A stretch of 33,241 nucleotides of DNA from Paractinoplanes ferrugineus (lineage in GTDB: Bacteria; Actinomycetota; Actinomycetes; Mycobacteriales; Micromonosporaceae), in the NCBI RefSeq assembly GCF_016862195.1, contig NZ_BOMM01000092.1:1-33241 (forward strand), written 5' to 3'. The notes under the pieces were generated by a model. That model did no database searches, was not told the origin of the DNA, and saw only the letters and a program-made list of their open reading frames with translations. Of the stretch, positions 30,390 to 33,241 are shown piece after piece. Within the stretch, counting starts at the first letter, position 1; each line of letters starts with the position of its first letter. Made by a program: the position numbers and the translations under genes.

Positions 30390-30925
30390 CACAACGGGTG
30401 GAAGCCGAAGGTTTTCTTCCAGGTCCGGGTCGCTGATTCCTTGTCGGAGTGGCAGAGCACGATGGAGGCGTCGACGTCCAGGACCAGGCCCGGCACCTGC
30501 TGATCGGCCACTGTTGGTGCGGGTAGCTCGCCGCGGGTCTCGGTGTGCTGGGCCCAGGCGACCTCGCGGGCCGCCGCCCGGGCCGCGCGCAGCTCGGCCA
30601 GCATCGGTTCGTCGAGGTCGGCGAGCAGCCGCCACGCGGTCGGGTCCGAGGCGACCGGCCCGAACAGTGCGGCCTGGTGGCGCAGCACGGCGAGATCCGC
30701 GATGGCTTCGCCGCCGTCGGCGAGCATCACCGCCAGGTCCACCGCGATCCGGCCGGGTCGTGACCACGCTGCCGCTGCCGCAGCCCGGCGAGAGCTTGGT
30801 TGAACGTGCTGGTCAGGCCGGTCGCGTCGGCGAGATCGGCGAGCAGTCGGGCACCGGCGTGACTGATCACGCCCCGCCCGCCGCCTGTGACCACGATCTA
30901 CGGACGTGTTGGGGTAGCCTGCACC
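30390..30925 (-). pseudogene. IS1380-family transposase remnant, copy 1
   Basis: Minus-strand frames give GGGRGVISHAGARLLADLAD and LAGLRQRQRGHDP, then after a one-base shift near 30752 the frame IAVDLAVMLADGGEAIADLA, FGPVASDPTAWRLLADLDEP, VPGLVLDVDASIVLCHSDKE and TWKKTFGFHPL. This is the N-terminal third of IS1380-type transposases, up to the first catalytic Asp (VLDVDAS). It breaks off at about 30390 after GFHPL. A stop codon lies where the original start region should be. The element is dead. A second, shorter and diverged copy lies at 32580-32815 in the same direction. Confidence 0.8.
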
Positions 30926-30929
30926 CTGC

Positions 30930-30997
30930 AAGTGCCTTCCGTGACGGGATGAACAGGACTCTCGACAAGCCCTATTTTCCCAGATCAGAAGGCACTT
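30930..30997. repeat. 10-bp inverted repeat beside the IS1380 remnant
   Basis: AAGTGCCTTC (30930-30939) and GAAGGCACTT (30988-30997) are exact inverted repeats 48 bases apart. They lie at the 5' side of the IS1380 remnant and upstream of the decarboxylase gene. One arm may be the old element end; together they may also affect the decarboxylase promoter. Confidence 0.4.
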
Positions 30998-31022
30998 CTG
31001 CGTTTCCAGCCCAACCCTTGGA

Positions 31023-31042
31023 CAGCCCTTGACGAAGGGCTG
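31023..31042 (+). promoter_or_regulatory. Hairpin in the leader of the decarboxylase gene
   Basis: CAGCCCTT (31023-31030) and AAGGGCTG (31035-31042) form a perfect 8-bp stem with the loop GACG, ending 42 bases before the decarboxylase start. No U-run follows, so it is either a read-through barrier against transcription from the IS or a leader hairpin. Confidence 0.45.
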
Positions 31043-31084
31043 AGGCTAGTCCTGCACGGTCGAGTTCGGGTGAAGGAGAAGTAG

Positions 31085-32494
31085 ATGGATCACAGCACCG
31101 CCTCTGATTCCTTTGATGGGGCACATATCGTTCTTCGGCGGGCAGCGGAATTGGCGATGGAGTACCTGCGGGATCTGCCGGACCGGCATGTGGACGCGAT
31201 CACCGGCTACGACGAGGTCCTGGACCTTCTCAGCGGCCCGGTCCCGGAGCACGCCACGGATGCAGTGGCAGTGGTCCAACGGCTGGCCGCGATCCTCGGC
31301 CCTGCCACCATCGCCAGCGCCGGTCCTCGCTACTTCGGGCTCGTCGTCGGCGGGTCCCTTCCCGCCGCGCTGGCTGCCGACTGGTTGGTGTCCACCTGGG
31401 ACCAGACCGCCTACAGCCGGATGTCCTCGCCGGCAGGTGCCGCGGTCGATGCCGTCACTGAACAGTGGATCCTGCAGGTGCTAGGTCTGCCGACTGAAGC
31501 GACGGTCGGGTTCGTCACCGGCGCCACGGCCGGCAACACCGTCGGTCTGCTCGCCGCACGCCACGTCCTACTGCAACGGCAGGGCTGGGACGTTGAGGCC
31601 GATGGGCTCACTCAGGCCCCCCGCGTCCGCGTGATCGCCGGCGACGAGGTCCACCCGTCGGTGCTGCAGGCAATCCAGATGATCGGCCTGGGAGCGCGCC
31701 TCGTCGAACGCGTCGCCGTCGATGACCAAGGAGCGATGCTCGCCGACGCGCTCGCCGACACCCTCGCCGCCGACCCAACTCCCGCCATCGTGTGCGCACA
31801 AGTCGGCAACGTGAACTCCGGCGCCTGCGACCCCATGGCACAGATCGTCGACCTGACCCGCGAACACGGCGGATGGGTCCACGTCGACGGCGCATTCGGA
31901 CTGTGGGCACAGACATCACCACGCCTGTCGGAACTCGTCGCCGGGGTCGAGCGAGCCGATTCCTGGTCGACCGATGCCCACAAATGGCTCAACGTCCCAT
32001 ACGACTGCGGCCTGTCCATCGTCAATCACCCCAACGCCGCTCGCGCCGCGCTCGGCGCAACCACCAGCTACCTGCCCACCAGCACCGCCCGTGAACCCGG
32101 CGTCCTCGTCCCCGAGATGTCCCGCCGATCTCGCGCCGTGCCCGTGTACGCGGCACTGGCATCGTTGGGCCGCCCCGGCGTCCAGGCCCTGATCGAACGC
32201 TGCTGTGATCACGCCCGCCGGCTGGCTGACGCCGTCCGCGATGACGCCGGCTTCATCGTCTGCAACGACGTCGTGCTCAACCAGGTCCTCGTCCGCATCG
32301 ACGACGACGAGACCACCTGGCAGGTGTGCGAGCACGTACGCCACAGCGGCGAGGCCTGGGTCGCCGGAACCGTATGGCACGGTCGAGCAGCGGTGCGGGT
32401 GTCCTTCTCGAACTGGGCCACCACAGACGATGACGTCGATCGACTCGCCAACGCACTGCGAGACGCCGCAACGGCACTGCGCACAGGCCGATGA
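31085..32494 (+). CDS. PLP-dependent (group II) amino acid decarboxylase family protein
   Basis: The ATG at 31085 has AAGGAG about seven bases upstream; the product has 469 residues. It shows the fold-type I pattern of group II decarboxylases and relatives: SRMSSPAGAAVDAVTEQWIL, GFVTGATAGNTVGLLAARHV, VIAGDEVHPSVLQAIQMIGL, IVCAQVGNVNSGACDP, HGGWVHVDGAFGLWAQTSPR (the Asp that binds the PLP ring nitrogen) and SWSTDAHKWLNVPYDCG with the PLP lysine at residue 300. Relatives remove CO2 from aromatic or acidic amino acids, or act as aminotransferase-like enzymes; the substrate is not evident. The gene is intact and alone, enclosed by two IS1380 remnants, so it may have been moved as cargo. Confidence 0.9.
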   Translation: MDHSTASDSFDGAHIVLRRAAELAMEYLRDLPDRHVDAITGYDEVLDLLSGPVPEHATDAVAVVQRLAAILGPATIASAGPRYFGLVVGGSLPAALAADWLVSTWDQTAYSRMSSPAGAAVDAVTEQWILQVLGLPTEATVGFVTGATAGNTVGLLAARHVLLQRQGWDVEADGLTQAPRVRVIAGDEVHPSVLQAIQMIGLGARLVERVAVDDQGAMLADALADTLAADPTPAIVCAQVGNVNSGACDPMAQIVDLTREHGGWVHVDGAFGLWAQTSPRLSELVAGVERADSWSTDAHKWLNVPYDCGLSIVNHPNAARAALGATTSYLPTSTAREPGVLVPEMSRRSRAVPVYAALASLGRPGVQALIERCCDHARRLADAVRDDAGFIVCNDVVLNQVLVRIDDDETTWQVCEHVRHSGEAWVAGTVWHGRAAVRVSFSNWATTDDDVDRLANALRDAATALRTGR

Positions 32495-32579
32495 CACGAC
32501 GCCCCGAGCGTCATCTCCCAGCGCTGATCATCTCCAGCGCGCCGGGCGGCGTGGCGAGCGAGAGGACCTGGCTCAGCGA

Positions 32580-32815
32580 CAGCAGTCGCCACGCCGTGGG
32601 GTCCGAGGCGACCGACCCGAACGGGCCGGCCTCGTTACGCCGCACCGCCAGATCGGCGATGGCCTCACCACCATCGGCGAGCATCACCGCGACATCGACC
32701 GTGATCCGGCCCGGATCGTGGCCGCGCCGCCGCTGCCGCAACCCGGCCAAAGCGTGACCGACCACGCCCGGACCGTCCCCGGCCGCCGTGATCTTCGAAC
32801 GTGTTGCGGTAACCG
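32580..32815 (-). pseudogene. IS1380-family transposase remnant, copy 2
   Basis: The minus strand reads ALAGLRQRRRGHDPGRITVD, VAVMLADGGEAIADLAVRRN and FGSVASDPTAWRLL, the same N-terminal section as in copy 1 but diverged. A block present in copy 1 (about 20 residues, AGARLLADLADATGL and on) is missing before ALAGLRQ, and the match ends at WRLL near 32580. The one-base loss seen in copy 1 is not present here. The similarity of the two copies extends into the DNA before the coding part (ACGTGTTG near 30904 and 32801). Both copies lie in the same direction around the decarboxylase gene. Confidence 0.75.
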
Positions 32816-32817
32816 AG

Positions 32818-33042
32818 GCCCTCAACGTGCTGACCGACCGGGAACGCGAGGTCGTGGTCCTTGTCGCCCACGGGCTGTCGAACGAGGAGATCGGCACCCG
32901 GCTGTTCCTGTCGCCGCTGACCGCCAAGACGCACATCAACCGGGCGATGGCCAAGCTCAAGGTCCGCGGTCGGGCGCAGCTAGTCGTCTTCGCCTACCAG
33001 AACGGCCTAGTCGTCCCGACCGACAGACTGCCGCCGGCCTGA
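32818..33042 (+). pseudogene. NarL/LuxR response regulator, C-terminal DNA-binding fragment
   Basis: The frame reads LNVLTDREREVVVLVAHGLS, NEEIGTRLFLSPLTAKTHIN, RAMAKLKVRGRAQLVVFAYQ and ends with NGLVVPTDRLPPA. This is a complete LuxR-type helix-turn-helix with the usual NarL tail. The receiver domain with the phospho-acceptor Asp is missing because the DNA upstream belongs to the IS1380 remnant. A GTG at 32788 could give an 84-residue HTH-only protein, but there is no convincing ribosome site, so a remnant is more likely than a functional single-domain regulator. It resembles the intact regulator at 23623-24285 at family level only. Confidence 0.75.
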
Positions 33043-33241
33043 GCTAATAGGGCGGTTGGACATCGACTACGCCTAAATCCAGTCCAGCGAGCAGCGCTCG
33101 TTCCTCATCCCGAGCCCCGGGTGTGGGCGCTCACACCGAATCCGCCGGATCTTCCAGGACTGCGGCACCAAGGAGAAAGGCCCTACAGCAAATGGGCCCA
33201 AAAGCACCGCCGCACCCGCCCTCGCATGCCAGAAGGCCCAC
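33043..33241. other. Right edge, no gene supported
   Basis: About 200 bases with no convincing frame on either strand. The segment GGGCCCAAAAGCACCGC (33206-33222) vaguely resembles GGGCCAAAAACACCGC near 204-219 at the left edge, too short to interpret. Confidence 0.4.

Noticed and set aside
33206..33222. Match to DNA near 204-219 as a terminal repeat of one large element spanning the window
   Set aside because: The similarity is 16 to 17 bases with mismatches and in low-information sequence; no other sign of a boundary.

Overview
The window comes from a high-GC actinomycete, most likely of the Micromonosporaceae (Actinoplanes-like). This rests on the GC-rich third codon positions, the predominance of actinobacterial families (DUF2637/SpdB-like protein, LmbU-type regulator, HisKA_3/NarL two-component pair, NACHT ATPase with a helix-turn-helix front end), and traces of motility genes (PilZ protein, chemoreceptor fragment). 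The taxonomic guess is an inference from gene content only.

Layout. (a) 1-5.3 kb is a graveyard of mobile DNA: IS256 pieces, the N-terminus of a tyrosine integrase, a DUF6881 gene, the C-terminus of an XRE/TPR regulator, a PH-domain membrane protein, a toxin-like C-terminal fragment, a truncated IS5-type element, a BTAD remnant, a DUF2637 (SpdB2-like) transfer gene whose C-terminal part is in another frame, and a truncated alpha/beta hydrolase. Together they look like the decayed left part of an actinomycete integrative and conjugative element (AICE). (b) 5.5-10 kb is one 1365-residue NACHT/STAND ATPase with a long superhelical repeat region. (c) 10-12.3 kb holds a complete IS5-family element with perfect inverted repeats (its transposase is frameshifted), a truncated CoaD-like nucleotidylyltransferase and an internally deleted ISL3 transposase. 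(d) 12-13.7 kb has a PilZ protein and an ECF sigma factor with an unusually short inter-domain linker. (e) 14.07-18.48 kb is a translationally coupled operon: DJ-1/PfpI enzyme, lipoprotein, FecCD permease, ATPase (frameshifted at a C-tract) and a GlxA-type AraC regulator. (f) 18.8-22.3 kb has a protein made of four cold-shock domains and several small hypothetical or decayed genes. (g) 22.4-27.6 kb is a histidine kinase, a NarL response regulator and a MacB/FtsX-type ABC exporter, separated by a compact pair of overlapping inverted repeats. (h) 27.6-29.7 kb has a perfect 42-bp palindrome, an LmbU-family regulator and a DUF1345 membrane protein; a 16-bp palindrome core occurs on both sides of the regulator. 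(i) 30.4-33 kb has a group II PLP-dependent decarboxylase between two IS1380 remnants, followed by the C-terminal half of a response regulator.

How it works together. The functional units I would trust are the metal-chelate-type uptake operon with its two DJ-1-fold proteins, the kinase/regulator/ABC-exporter module, the LmbU-type regulator with its palindromes, the NACHT protein and the decarboxylase. Single-base frameshifts recur through the window, mostly in mobile-element remnants, but one hits the otherwise intact uptake ATPase. No tRNA, rRNA, CRISPR array or convincing riboswitch was seen.
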